In this document: positions 42,438-53,433 of the stretch, piece after piece | Layout of the letters: each line of letters begins with the position of its first letter | Numbering within the stretch: the stretch's first letter is position 1 | NCBI GenBank assembly: GCA_030267965.1 | Contig: BRYA01000208.1 | Span: 38,759 to 92,272 of the forward strand | Direction of reading: 5' to 3' | Length of the DNA stretch: 53,514 nt | Source: Triparma columacea | Taxonomy: Eukaryota; Sar; Bolidophyceae; Parmales; Triparmaceae | Notes under the pieces: generated by a model | The model's input: the letters and a program-made list of their open reading frames with translations, nothing else | The model's database searches: none | What the model was told of the DNA's origin: nothing | Position numbers and translations under genes: made by a program

Positions 42438-42704
42438 GGCACTGCTCGACACATGACACAGGGTCGGTTGTTGTTGGGAAAACCCGGTTTCGGTATCGGT
42501 ATCCCGGTTAGGTTTTTTGGAAGGCTTGGGAAGTAGACCACGAGAGTTTTGCCCGGTTTTTTCGAATGTGGGTTGGGGTTGAAGGTGGGGGGTTTAACTT
42601 CTTATCTCCCCCGTTATATCAAAAACATGCAAATATTATTGAGAGCAGACTACTTGAATTTCGAGCTCTTCGTTGTTCTTCTCGCCCCCCCAAACCTCTA
42701 AACC

Positions 42705-44443
42705 CTACCCCGCCTTTGCAAGAAGCACCGCCAATCCTCCAACCACAACACCAGCCTTTCCCACGAACCCCAGGACGCTCATAACCCAATTCTTTCGGTC
42801 CTTCGCCCTGACAATTTTGATCGTTTTCCAGTCGGTGTCCCTAGAACCCACGACCCCCCCCTCAGACAGCGCCTTGAGGGCCCTGGGGACCTCCACCCCA
42901 GCTCTCCCCAAATCCTTCCTCAGCTCCTTCGCCTCAAAAGGCCCCTGAACCTCTCCGCCATCTAGTCGCGATAATTCCCTTAGCTCCGCCGATCTCATCC
43001 ACAGCTCCTCGCATATCTCCTTCACCTCCCCCTTGTCCCCCCCTACCATTTCGTAAACCTCCTTCACGCCCCTTTCCACGACGTCCCTCTCAACTCTACC
43101 CCCTGCGAGCGCAACCACGGCGTCAGTCACGCAGCCCCCCCCCGAGGATACGTCAGCCTCGATCGTACGGACATCTGATACCTGCACGATGCTCTTTTCT
43201 CGTGTGAACCAATTTATACCATCAAAGAATGCCTGCGACGAGAGTGTGATTGTGAGACATGTCGTATATTTACACCAGGCTGACACTCCCCCCTTGCCCA
43301 TTGCCCCCCCCCCCCTTACCTCCGACTTTGATATGTAAACCTCCTCTAACCCCGCATTCATAACCTTAGCCCTCAGCATTCTTGACTCTTCCGCCATCTC
43401 CTTCCCAGCCTTGACCTTCCCCTTCTCCCTCCCTCCCCCCACCCTGCACTCGCTCACAACCTCCCCAGTCTTCCAATCCAAGCCTGGAACCCAACACATT
43501 TCCTCCCTTCCCCTGACGTAACACGGGAGTCTGGCACCTCCCCAAGGCCCCCCCCAGCTCCAACCCCCGTTCTTCCTATCCCTCTCCTCTAGCAACGGTT
43601 CAACATCGACATCACGGAGGTGCTGCGTGGGTGGTGTTGGGTGGTGGGGGGGAATATTTTGCGTTAGTTGGGGAAGTAGAAGGAGCAGAGAGACGACTAC
43701 CCCAGCCCTCACGCAGTAAACAACCCGCTTCCCCCCCCCCTCACCTCAATCTCTGTCCTGACGCTCGTCGAGTAAAGCGCTCCCAAACCCAAAGTCGTTG
43801 CGAGCAGCACGGCGCCGGCAAGGTTCCCCCAAGGGCGACCCTCGACGCCCAGAATCAGAGGCTTCAGACCCCCGTGTAGGAGCGCCCCGGCTGCCCCCCC
43901 CGTAACTGCGAGGCAGGGAAGCATGACAGAATTGAACGTCAGGTCTTTAATTATAGAGTAGACCTCCAGGTTTAGGACGGACGCGCTCTCGAAAAGGGCG
44001 GAGTCAGGCCACACCAATAGCCAAGCCGCGGGGTAAGTGAACGGCGCAACCATGGCCGTGGCAACCCCAATGACAGGGCCCGCTAATGGCACCCCTCCCA
44101 GTCTCCTCCTCGCCAGCGTACTCGGACCCCCAGATACCTTCTCAACAGCAGCGTACACGAGGGCGGACGTTATTCCGTTACCTACCGCAAAGGGCAGCAG
44201 TATGGGAGCGTAGTAAAATGCGTTTGGGGCGAGGGTCATTAGTGAGAAGTAGAGTACGCTGGTACCTCCCGTTACGGCGAGCCGGGCGGGAGCGGGGAAG
44301 TGGCGGAGGAGGAGGTGGGTGAAACCTATAACGGGGAAAAGAGGGGTAAGCAAAGAGGTCGAGGTACCTACCAAGGCACAACGAACGGCAAAGGGGGGCT
44401 GGTGGGACTCGGAGGAGAGGGAGGAGACAGTGGTGGTAGTCAT
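42705..44443 (-). CDS. Multi-TM protein with soluble domain and C-terminal anchor
   Basis: Three exons (44443..43745, 43622..43320, 43232..42705) are all joined in phase 0. The second intron is 87 nt and in frame, so it can be mistaken for coding sequence. About 509 aa. The N-terminal half has about six TM segments (FAVRCALVGTSTSLLTPLFP; YFSLMTLAPNAFYYAPILLP; GNLAGAVLLATTLGLGALYS), with Gly/Pro-rich loops. The second half is soluble and charged (GWSWGGPWGGARLPCYVRG; KEICEELWMRSAELRELSRL) and ends in a TM tail (LGFVGKAGVVVGGLAVLLAK). The family is not recognised. The frame from 43712 read on its own would look like a signal-peptide protein, but that leader lies in intron 1 and the exon phases favour one gene. 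Confidence 0.68.
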
Positions 44444-44989
44444 GTGCAGAATAGGAAGTTGGTTTGGAGATCTGAGACTTGCTTGTCGTGGTTGACGGGC
44501 TTGGAGAAAGATGCCCAATTTCCTCCTCAAATCTAATCGTCGATGTGATCGATGTGAAAGTTGATGTGTGGAATATCTTGTGTATCGAAATATCATCATC
44601 ATCATAGAGAATATCGTTAGAGTGCCGAAAAGAAAGAAGCGATTGCGACAGTAACAACTCAAGAGTGTTTTAATCCCTTTCAATTTCGGAATTTTATTTC
44701 TTGCAAAATAATTCGGACCAAAGTTTATCACAGACCAGTGTTGGTTATATCGGAACAGGGGTCTTTTTTGGAAGGGCTGTACGATTGAACGCAAATATTA
44801 TAAGTCGGTTTTTTGAAGCTACGGAACACATATCGCAAGGGCGTAAAAAATTCGTTAAACTTCGTGATTCCTTAATTTCAGCCTTGCTTCCGATTTAACT
44901 CTCCCCTGCCTCTTCCTCCAAATTTTCTCCAACTCCCGAGCGACTTGGACTTTTAACTCCCCTCTCCCCCCCATTCCCCATTCCCAACC
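44444..44989. other. Divergent promoter region
   Basis: The left side is AT-rich, with a (CAT)n stretch near 44592-44606. No gene is seen. Confidence 0.4.
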
Positions 44990-47515
44990 ATGCTGCTCCC
45001 CAATTTCACGCTAAAAGCAGGCCTAGTCCTTAGCATTCTCACAAGGGCAGCAGCCACTGTCATGGGTGAGGATACGACGCTGAACTTCATGCTCCCTCTC
45101 GCCCCTCCGGAGTTCACGTACCCCATGGAAGGCTGGTCGTACTATGCGCGAGCGTTCAACATGTTCCGAGAGCAGCCGCGGGCGGAGATAGGCTGGGGTC
45201 AGTGGACGAAGCCGTCGTCCTCAGATTCCTTCAACGAGGTGTGCGGGGTCAATCCCCGAGGTTTCACCTGCCAGGATAATTCCGGTCCGGAGGGCTGCTC
45301 GGGGTCGTACACAGACATGGAGCAGTGCACGTATTGGGTTTGCGGGGAGGAAGGATTGGGGGGAGTGAGAGGGTCAATTGAGGGCGGCATGGGCTATTGG
45401 CCTAGCTACACGATTGAGACGTCGCAGGTGAAGTGGAATATTCCGGGAAGTACAAATGCCAACTACGAGCACTACGGTGGAACATTTTTGGGTGACCGTG
45501 AGCAGGTGAGGGCAATCGAAGAGAGAAGCGCCCGTCATTGTACCTTACGTCGCTAAAACCTCCTCCTTTGCGACTCGCTTCGCTCGTTGCAGCCTTGCAG
45601 AAACTTGGGTGGAGCTGTCCGCATCTCTAACCAGCTCCTTGTCCCTAACGATTTCATCTCCTTTGAGGGAGGCGAAGACATAAACGGTTTTCTGGGCTAC
45701 ATGCTGCAGAAGACGCCGCTAGGCAAGCGCTCACCCACCGATGATGCGAATTACTGGACGATCATTGCCGACACGGCTAACTTCAAGGGGCCCGTCCTCA
45801 TGATGTCGGCTTACTTCTGGGACAGAAGCATTAATTGGCACCCAAGTTCCAAGTCTTGGTCCCATCCGGACGCAAAGCTAGGTTACATTGCCATCGGCTA
45901 CGAGGGAGGCATCGCCGCGATGCAGTCTAAGACCGAATCAGACGAGTCCGGGAACCTCTACGCAAGGTGAGTTGTAAACAAGGGATATGATGATGCTACA
46001 CAACACACATAATGTACCCTCCCTTTGACAGTAAACTGCTCCTCCTTTTCGACTCGCTTTGCTCGCGACAGGACAACGCAGTGGGGGGTGCCTGTAGACG
46101 ACGATGGACTGCACTCCACGCTCTTCACGGGAATCACTCAATACTCCGATGGTTGGCTGGACGATTTGCTGAACGACGTCATGGACGGAAACAACCTCGA
46201 CCCGCAAATCGCAAGCGCCGCGGATGCCGCTCGTGTGGACGTTGCCTGTGGATCTGTTGGGAATGACGACATGGGCACGCATGCCCGCCTCGAGAGCAGG
46301 GATACCTACGAGTACCTTCCGTCCGAGTACGTGATTGACGGATTTGGAATAAACTCCGTCACTGACCACAGCGTCGGCTGCCCCATGAAGCTCAGCCTGG
46401 ACAAAAGCAAGCTTGACTGCGACAGCGAGCCCGGAATGTGCCTGGCAAAGCGCTACTTCACCGTCAACGGCGACTCCAAGTTCGACTTCGAAGTCCCTGA
46501 GTCCGCGAAGAGCTCCATTAGCGACTTTCCCATCCTTCGCGTCGACAACAGGGAGTTCCATGGCCCTCCGAAGGGCCCCGAGCAGCAGTGTTTCTCTCAG
46601 CCCAGCTCGGCCTTATACTGTACGAGGACCAACAAGGAGACTTGGATCGGCTTCAGGTGGTACAAGTTTGTCGACCAGCCTGAGATGACCAACGTCTTCC
46701 TGAGCCTGCCGGAGGGCGAGAGGCAGCAGGCCAAGGACTTCATGCAGGTGAGAAGCGACGAGAGCTAAGTGAAACTCGTAACTGTCTCGCTAACAATTTA
46801 TCTCGCTCTCTTTGCAGGCTCGCATTGAGAACCTGCACCGCGCCGCCGACAAGGAGACCCCGTGGTTCGGCAACCCTGGAGACGGCCCGCTCCCCAAGGA
46901 GAAGGTCAGCATCGACGAGAGCCTCCTCGTCACCCCTCCCGCCGGAATGGAGGTGGGCTACGTGCCGATTGCGGTCTACGAGAGGAAGAGGGCGATGCCG
47001 GTCGACTGCGAGGTGGTTGTCGGCGCGTACGAGGATGAGCCGGACCCAATCCCTGCCGACTACTATGTCTCTGAACATTATGAGTTCAGCCCGGCTGGCC
47101 ACGGCAGGAGCGAAGACGACGGCTTCTGCTATGACGGTGGAAGCTACCCAGGAGTTATGTTCTTCCACCCCCCCGATCCCTCTGCGGACCGCCTCAACTA
47201 CGCATATGAGCAACCCGTGTCTGACCTTTCTGTCCCTACAGCCCCTGTGGAACCTGTTTTAGACCCCTTGATTCAGCTTGACAAGACCCCCTCCTCCACC
47301 TTTGTCGACACTGGCGGCCGCGAAGGCATCACGGAAACCGAGTGGCTCGAGAGGGGCGGCGCGTACGAGCCTTGCGACTGCCCCCCCACGCACGAGTGCA
47401 TCGAGGAGGCGGAGGAGAGGAGGCGCAAGAGGCGCAAGCTATTTGGCGACATGATGGAGGTTCCTGATCACTGCACCCCCAAGCTTTGGGGGGGGGGAGG
47501 AGGGACACAGACATA

Positions 47516-47548
<33 letters not shown>

Positions 47549-47564
47549 CACACACACTCACTAA
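44990..47564 (+). CDS. Large secreted protein, C-terminus probably truncated
   Basis: Exons 44990..45505, 45593..45966, 46072..46747 and 46818..47564, all in phase, give about 770 aa. The signal peptide is MLLPNFTLKAGLVLSILTRA. The mature chain is rich in Trp, Tyr, Asp and Cys (GWSYYARAFNMFREQPRAEI; NEVCGVNPRGFTCQDNSGPE; FKGPVLMMSAYFWDRSINWH; ETWIGFRWYKFVDQPEM) and looks like a folded extracellular or luminal domain; I do not recognise it. Near the end CDCPPTHECIEEAEERRRKR leads to a basic cluster, then the frame enters a G run and a CA microsatellite (Thr-His repeats) and stops at 47564. That ending is not protein-like, so the real C-terminus may be lost. Introns 1-3 carry the recurrent CTCGCTTCGCTC-type motif. 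Confidence 0.68.
47505..47561. repeat. (CA)n microsatellite at a gene junction
   Basis: ACACAC repeats, with a few interruptions, lie between a G11-like run and a C-rich intron-like tract, exactly where the secreted-protein gene ends and the histidine-phosphatase fragment begins. Confidence 0.9.
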
Positions 47565-47623
47565 TGTCACCCCCCCCCCCCACCCCACCCCTCGCCCCCC
47601 GGACGGCTCTCACAAACTTCCAG

Positions 47624-48329
47624 GAACCTCGTCTAACTGAGCAGCAGTTCGGAAACTTCCAGAACGTGGATTCAATCCGTTCCCAGAAGAGCATGCGTCA
47701 CAACTACGGTCGTTTCTACTACCGTTTCCCCGAGGGTGAGTCAGGGCTCGACGTTTACAACCGCTGCTCCTCTTTTGTCAACACCCTTAGACGTGACTTC
47801 AACGACTTCGAGGTCCTACCAGGTGACGGGACTTCCGGGAACGTATGCCTGGTTACTCACGGGTTAACCATGAGACTGCTGTGCATGAGACTATTCCAGT
47901 ATAGCGTTACTGACTTTGAGAGGACAGTCAACGCTAGGAACTGCGGGGTCATTGTTTTGGAGAGGAGGGACGACGTTATTGAGAAGGCGGAGGAAGAGGG
48001 GAGGTGAGAAGAGAGAGGGGGGGGAGGAGGGAGGACATTTTAAAGGAACAAGCAGTTGCTAAACGCAACACACACAAAACAGAGACTAACACAATCGATA
48101 CATCATTTTTAGGGCGATTAGTATAAGTAAGGCATTCTCCTTAACCCCCGATTCCCGGGATCTCGTCAATTTGCCCAAGGAGGGTCGTATCCGTCCCCTC
48201 TCCTTAATCAAGGAGGTACTGGGGGAGGAGGGGAAAGGGAGGGGACTGGGGAGCTGGAGCGAACCTGGGGAACATGTTAAATACTGGACGGATAAAAGAC
48301 TGGGGGGAGGGAATAAAACACCTTTCTAA
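47624..48329 (+). pseudogene. C-terminal part of a histidine phosphatase (phosphoglycerate-mutase-like), N-terminus missing
   Basis: Exons 47624..48003 and 48113..48329 join in phase 2, giving 199 codons to the stop. The sequence EPRLTEQQFGNFQ, YRFPEGESGLDVYNRCSSFV and VCLVTHGLTMRLLCMRLFQY is the second half of the phosphoglycerate mutase/histidine phosphatase fold, including the second catalytic His in THG. The N-terminal RHG motif (catalytic His and Arg) and about 80-100 residues that should precede EPRL are not found within the upstream 3 kb. The first exon begins at a good acceptor (CTTCCAG), so upstream exons once existed. Either the gene is truncated in the genome or the assembly is collapsed at the CA repeat. 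Confidence 0.75.
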
Positions 48330-48448
48330 AAGGACACGAACAACACCCTTTGAACGAAGACACGCAACACAAGGAGGTGATGGGGGGGGACATGCTTATA
48401 TATGTAAGGCACCACTCTGATTCCTTTTTTTTTAAACCGGCCGTGTTC

Positions 48449-49204
48449 TTATTCTCCCCCCCCCTCCAAACCCATAACCTGTCCCCTAATCCTATTCCTA
48501 ACCAAGCTATAAGCGTCCCCCCTCTCATACCCATTATCAAGTACGATATCCTCATCCCCATCCTCAAGTTCAACGCACAACCAACCCCCCATACCCCCAC
48601 CCTCCTCCCCACCTTCTATACCAGCGTTTATACCAGACAACTCCAAGTGCGATATCTCCACGTGGTTGAAGAAAAACTTGAAACCTGACAAAGGCTCCAC
48701 ATCACCCGAATCAGAGACACCACCGTATACACCACCGTCAACTGCTCTTTTAATAAGTTCAAGTCCCCCCTCATAAACCCTACCATCTGGACATACTGAT
48801 CTTGAAGGTGGGTGTAGTTCAGGTTTACCGTGTAGGATAATAGCGTTATCATTACCACTTTCACCACCCATGAATAATGGGAGTGAACCAACGAGACCTA
48901 AAGGGGAACCCATCTCGTTCATTGTGAACGCTGTAGGGTGGTCTAATATTAATAAAGTTACCACCGGGGAGGAGGAAGTGGGAGGGGAGGAGGAGTAACA
49001 GAATAGACAAGCTTTGTGGAGAAAGTGTGATGAGTGTTCAGGTGGGGGTAAGAGGAGCTTACCAATTAACTTTTCGGGAGGGGGGAGGTAAGGGTGGGTT
49101 GGAGAAAGCTTCAATCCAATTGTTTGATGATTTGATGGTTGGGTTATTGATATTATTATAAGTGTGAATGTGAATATGGTAGTGAATTGTCGATAAAGTG
49201 TCAT
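48449..49204 (-). CDS. AlgH/UPF0301 (DUF179) family protein
   Basis: A single exon encodes 251 aa. A hydrophobic N-terminus (FTTIFTFTLIIISITQP) could be a signal for the plastid or secretory route. The DUF179 pattern follows: GKLLLPPP, TLLILDHPTAFTMNEMGSP, GLVGSLPLFMGGE, HGKPEL, GRVYEGGLELIKRAVDGGVY and FKFFFNHVEISHLEL (the FF-GYAGW block, divergent). Algal and plant homologues are plastid proteins of unknown function; bacterial AlgH is also poorly understood. Acidic and Gly-rich insertions are present near the C-terminus. The gene is divergent from the TGT gene, with 95 bp between starts. Confidence 0.75.
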   Translation of the reverse strand: MTLYRQFTTIFTFTLIIISITQPSNHQTIGLKLSPTHPYLPPPEKLIGKLLLPPPEHSSHFLHKACLFCYSSSPPTSSSPVVTLLILDHPTAFTMNEMGSPLGLVGSLPLFMGGESGNDNAIILHGKPELHPPSRSVCPDGRVYEGGLELIKRAVDGGVYGGVSDSGDVEPLSGFKFFFNHVEISHLELSGINAGIEGGEEGGGMGGWLCVELEDGDEDIVLDNGYERGDAYSLVRNRIRGQVMGLEGGGE

Positions 49205-49299
49205 ATTGAGTGAGGAAATGTGTTTAGAAATTGCATCATCTCTTCCCTATTTTTCAATTCTCTCATTGCGTGATATTTTGAATCAATCTTAGTTTAATT

Positions 49300-50911
49300 A
49301 TGCGTAATAGTAACCCAAAGCGTCGAAATGCAAAGAATAAACGTATAATATCATTAAATGAAGGAAATAGAAACCCTAATAGAAACATCCCAACATCGTC
49401 CACAACAAACACTCAAACCACAACATCGGCGAAGTTTAAGATCGTACTATTGCTCCAAATACTCTACCTATCCCTCCTATTCCTAACCCTTCGTACTTAC
49501 TTCAACCAAACCACTATCCATCTTAAGGATGCTTCATCAATCGGTTCAATCTCCTAACCCCTTCCTTTGTCCTTGTCGCCACCAACGGTGTGCCGAAGGG
49601 GTGTAGCATTAGGGACGTTAGGGAGGAGAAACAGGACATGATATTCAGTAATTCTTATCACCTTATGCTTCAGCCTGGGGGGGACGTTATTAAGGACGCG
49701 GGTGGGATACATAGTTTCATGGGAATCGGGGAGGGGGACGAGTGTATGGGACCTATGATCACTGACTCTGGGGGATTCCAGGTATTCAGCTTGAGGACTG
49801 GAGGTGCTAAGGAGGATTTGAAAGTTGAGGGTAAGAGAGAGGGCAGTTTCAACGATAAGGTTACGGGGAGGGAGGGTGAGATAAAGAGAGCCAAGACGGG
49901 GGGGAGCAAAAAAAATAAGAAGGGTGGGAAGGTTAAGAACGGGGAGAGGAAGAACAATGTTAGAGTCACGGAGGAGGGTGTTAAATTCTCAAGCTACAGG
50001 GACGGGACTGAGGTTTCGTTGACCCCCGAGAGCACGGTTGAGCTCCAGAAAATGTACGGGGCTGATATAATCATACCTTTAGACGAGCTCCCTAGCTACG
50101 ACACGGGGAGGGATGAGCTTGTGGAAAGCCTGGAGAGGACGCACAGGTGGGAAGGGAGGAGCTTGAGGAGACACTTGGAGGAGGTTGAAGGGAGCAGCGG
50201 TATGGGGCAGGCAATGTACGGGGTCGTGCACGGGGGGGTTGAGAAGGACCTGAGGGAGAGGAGCTTGAGGTACTTGACTTCGTTACCTTTTGACGGATTT
50301 GCAATCGGAGGGAGCCTGGGGGGGAACAGAGACGAAATGGTAGACATGCTGGGGGAGGTCATGGAGACTTACAGATCCATAGAATCCTCGGGCTGGGCAC
50401 CCGGTGCCGGGTTGGGGGGGGGGATCCGGACAAACGCGCCAAGCCCGTTCACCTCCTAGGCATCGCTGACAAGGAGAGCATAGAAAGGACGGTTGGCATG
50501 GGGATAGACACGTACGATAGCTGCTTCCCGACGAGACTTGCGAGACACGGGACGCTGTTGACGAAGGGGGGGAAGGTACACATTAAAAATAGGGTGCATA
50601 GGAAGAGCTACGGGATACCAATTGAGGAGGGGTGCCAGGTGAGAGGAAGAAGGGGGGAGGGGAGGCAAGGTGATTAGGTACTAAAAAAAAGAAACAAGAA
50701 ACAAATAACTAAACCCCACCCAACCCCACCCAACCCCACCCTCCCCCACCCGCAGTGCCTGACGTGCAAGACCGTGGACAGGGCTTATATGAACCACCTA
50801 TTCAGAGCGAACGAACCGGCGTTCGTTGGACTTGCGGTTAGACACAACGTCAGGTTCATGAACGACTTTATGGAGGGACTGAGGGAGAAGATAATGAACG
50901 ACGAGATTTGA
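49300..50911 (+). CDS. tRNA-guanine transglycosylase, reading frame broken
   Basis: The coding sequence falls in three frames. (a) 49300-49557 gives a basic leader and a TM-like segment (FKIVLLLQILYLSLLFLTLR). (b) About 49540-50418 reads TPSFVLVATNGVPKGCSIRD, IFSNSYHLMLQPG, MITDSGGFQVFSL (substrate Asp), GTEVSLTPESTVELQKMYGA, then VVHGGVEKDLRERSLRYL and DGFAIGGSLGG. (c) About 50419-50648 reads KPVHLLGIAD and GMGIDTYDSCFPTRLARHG (nucleophile Asp region), spliced to 50756..50911 with CLTCKTVDRAYMNHLF (zinc Cys and His). The b-to-c break lies in a run of ten G at about 50415-50424; one more G restores the frame. The a-to-b break lies near 49530-49560. The family swaps guanine 34 for a queuine-type base. 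A Lys-rich insertion (about 49815-49970) is unusual. Confidence 0.82.
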
Positions 50912-51069
50912 GGACTTGGCGAAATAATACCAACGAAACTTCATCATATCATAGTGAAACCCTCGTTCAATTGTTACACATCCCACTCCAATGTCTCCCC
51001 TTCCCTTCCCTTCCCTTCCCTCCCTCCCCCCACTCGTTTCCTTCTCCCCCTTCCTACGGGTTGCCACAG

Positions 51070-51147
51070 GACAGCTTCCCTTGCGATAAGTGCGTGTTTG
51101 CTAAGGAATTCATCCCCCCCGTCAATGATTCCGTGTATGACCGGTAG
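51070..51147 (+). other. Orphan exon-like stretch
   Basis: After a TGCCACAG acceptor-like site the frame reads DSFPCDKCVFAKEFIPPVND then SVYDR and a stop. It has a C-x2-C pair and coding-like composition, but no donor in the preceding transglycosylase exon matches. It could be a downstream exon of that gene reached by a non-canonical junction, or chance. Confidence 0.3.
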
Positions 51148-51184
51148 GCACTCCGCGCTCTAGGAACACTCCCTGTCTCCCTTT

Positions 51185-52480
51185 CTACAAACTCCCTAAT
51201 CTGTCCAATCTCTCCTTTTCCAGATTATTCTTGTTGGTGGTGAATTGTAGGTCGCGCACTCCCCATAGCCACCTCATATTCTCTCTAATATGATCGCACA
51301 CCAAGAAGCCACCGAAAACGGTGACCGCGTATGCGTCCGGTTTGCTCTTACCATCCACGAGGTCGTGGTCGATGCGCGCTCCCCATAATAAAGCCGTCTC
51401 AACGTGATGGTAATACATTTTACCATCAACCATAATGCTTGGACGGTAATCGTCAGTCCAATCTGAGGGGGGTTTTCTGGGCACCCAGAACGCGTTTGTT
51501 CTGGGATTGTAGGGGGGCCCCCCATCCCTATCGTAGTAGAAGTCATTTCCATCGATACTGGCACGGTATTCTAATCCGTGTATCCAGGCTACCACGTAAG
51601 GTTTCCACCCGTCTTTGTATGGTCCCATCGTCGGTTTTCTAGCGAGGTGGTGGTGGCGCTGGGATGAGGAGAGGGGATGAGGAGAGGGGATGTGGAGAGG
51701 GGATGTCGAAAGTGAGAGAAGATAATCCTGAAAGACTTCTTACGCTGAGGGGGGGGGAAAACTCACAAGTTCATCTAATGGGGGGGGTCTGACTAAAGGC
51801 TGCCACCATGTCGTCGGCAATGGTACTAGGAGTTTCCCGAGATCTTTCATCCAGTCGTAATCACGGGTCATATCGTAGGTGTTTGCTGGCATCTCCTGCA
51901 CTCGCTGGTCGTAGGTGTTGCAAGCTCCGATTAGTTCGTCTATGTTAGAGGTCCGTGTGTAGCACGAAAACTGCGATGCACCGCCCATCTTTTTCATCGT
52001 TGCGAATATCTTCTTTTTGTTGGGTTTAGTTGGTAGCATAGATGGTGGTGAGCCGGTGTACTCGAAGGGAACGGGGAGTGGTGGATGGAACCCACACTGC
52101 CCTTGGTAGATAGATGCGGTGGGTGTGGTGGGACTCCTTGGAAATCTAGTTGGGTCAGGGAAATCCGCCCCCTCTGCGCAGCAATCGAAGCAAGAGATCA
52201 TGCCATTGTGGTAGACTAGGGGTACGGCGTTGCTAGAAGCTGGGCAGCTGCCACAGCTGACTTCCGGCATAGGAATTGTGTAATCGTCTCTAAAAAGATT
52301 GTAACGTTTTTGTAGAGTCCTCGTTGCTGCATTGAATGCGTAGTCTGAAAGGTCATTAGGTAGTGCGGCCCTGATTTGGCCAGCTTGTAGGCAAGTACCA
52401 CCCATGATTTTGGTGTGAACGAAAAGAGGGAGCTCGACCTCAGGAGGAGGGGTGTAGAATCGGAATCTAACACCCAACAT
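51185..52480 (-). CDS. Unrecognised two-exon protein with Cys-rich segment
   Basis: Exons 52480..51767 and 51658..51185 join in phase 0 (GAACTT|GTGAGT; ATCCCAG|CGCCAC), giving 395 aa. An early part contains MGGTCLQAGQIRAALPNDLS. Then PEVSCGSCPASSNAVPLVYH followed by MISCFDCC gives two CxxC pairs that may bind zinc or form disulfides. The second exon is rich in aromatic residues (WIHGLEYRASIDGNDFYYDR; YRPSIMVDGKMYYHHVETAL) with a beta-sheet look, and ends LDRLGSL. There is no signal peptide or TM. A later start at 52405 is possible. No family is recognised. Confidence 0.6.
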
Positions 52481-52646
52481 TGGTCGAAAAGTGGGGGATT
52501 TGGAGTTGGGAAGGAGATTATGAAGAAGATTAGTAGATTTTTATTATAAAGCACGTTGTTTGTGTCTTCACAATTTGCCCTTTTTTTTTTTTCTCCCACC
52601 AACCCTGCAAGTCTGACTCCAATTGTCACCTTTTTTTGCTCTCAAG

Positions 52647-53336
52647 ATGGATCAGCAACCAGGTAACGTTCCAGAAGAGTATGTTGTTCATCGTGAAGGA
52701 CTTTTTGAACTTGGTCCTGATGGACTTGTGAATATAGATGCCTCAGGAGGTACACATGTCCTCATCAATCTCGAGACCAACTTTTTCCAGCTCATAAAAC
52801 CCAAAACTATGAAGAACATCCATAACAAAGAGACCAAATTGGTCATCGACACCTGTCGAACCGACCAGTTGAAGGAGTTCGGGGCTTCGTGGGACGGGAG
52901 AACCGGAAAGCCCGTTTTGTTCACGGTGTCTCAAGTGTTTCCTGTCAATCTAAAATTTGATGCAAAAAATGGGGCGTACCCACCTACGACGGACCATCTA
53001 CGCCCTCGTGCCAAACGTGCTGCTATTTACACTCGCACCAAGAATTGGTTCGACGTTCAAGATGACGCAACAAAGCGGCTTTGCATGCAAGCCAGGGCGC
53101 GCTTCCATGACACCTTCGAAGCCCTCGACGTCAAGTACCTGCCTGCGGCACTACAGAAGTACGCCGGGCGGATCTTCTTCAGAAAGTCTGACCGTCGCAA
53201 GCTCGCGGGAGTCATCGAGCATGTTGTCGTCCCTCCTCTAGCTCAAAATCTTGCCGCGGATGTTGAGGCTGCTCAGCAAGCTCTTGCCGCACATGCTGCA
53301 CCGCAAGCTCATGGCGAGGAGGCAGCCCAGCTTTAG
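52647..53336 (+). CDS. Unrecognised single-exon protein
   Basis: It encodes 229 aa from the ATG at 52647 (AAGATGG context). There is no signal peptide. It contains a beta-type N-terminal half (YVVHREGLFELGPDGLVNID; GTHVLINLETNFFQLIKPKT) and an alpha-helical C-terminal half (NWFDVQDDATKRLCMQARAR; ALQKYAGRIFFRKSDRRKLA), ending in an Ala/Gln/His-rich tail. The single-exon form and lack of known motifs leave open a gag-like protein of a retroelement, but no reverse transcriptase or repeats are in view. The function is unknown. Confidence 0.6.
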   Translation: MDQQPGNVPEEYVVHREGLFELGPDGLVNIDASGGTHVLINLETNFFQLIKPKTMKNIHNKETKLVIDTCRTDQLKEFGASWDGRTGKPVLFTVSQVFPVNLKFDAKNGAYPPTTDHLRPRAKRAAIYTRTKNWFDVQDDATKRLCMQARARFHDTFEALDVKYLPAALQKYAGRIFFRKSDRRKLAGVIEHVVVPPLAQNLAADVEAAQQALAAHAAPQAHGEEAAQL

Positions 53337-53433
53337 GGGGAGAGAGCCTCAGGGGTGGGGGTGGGGATTGTGGGGGGTAGAGGGAAAGTAGAAAAAATCG
53401 GTTTCGATTTTATTAGAACATCATTTTTGACCT

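Noticed and set aside
43320..43712. Separate gene beginning with a signal peptide at 43712
   Set aside because: The apparent leader lies within a GT-AG interval that joins the upstream TM exons to HLRDVDVEP in phase 0, so a single gene explains the region better.
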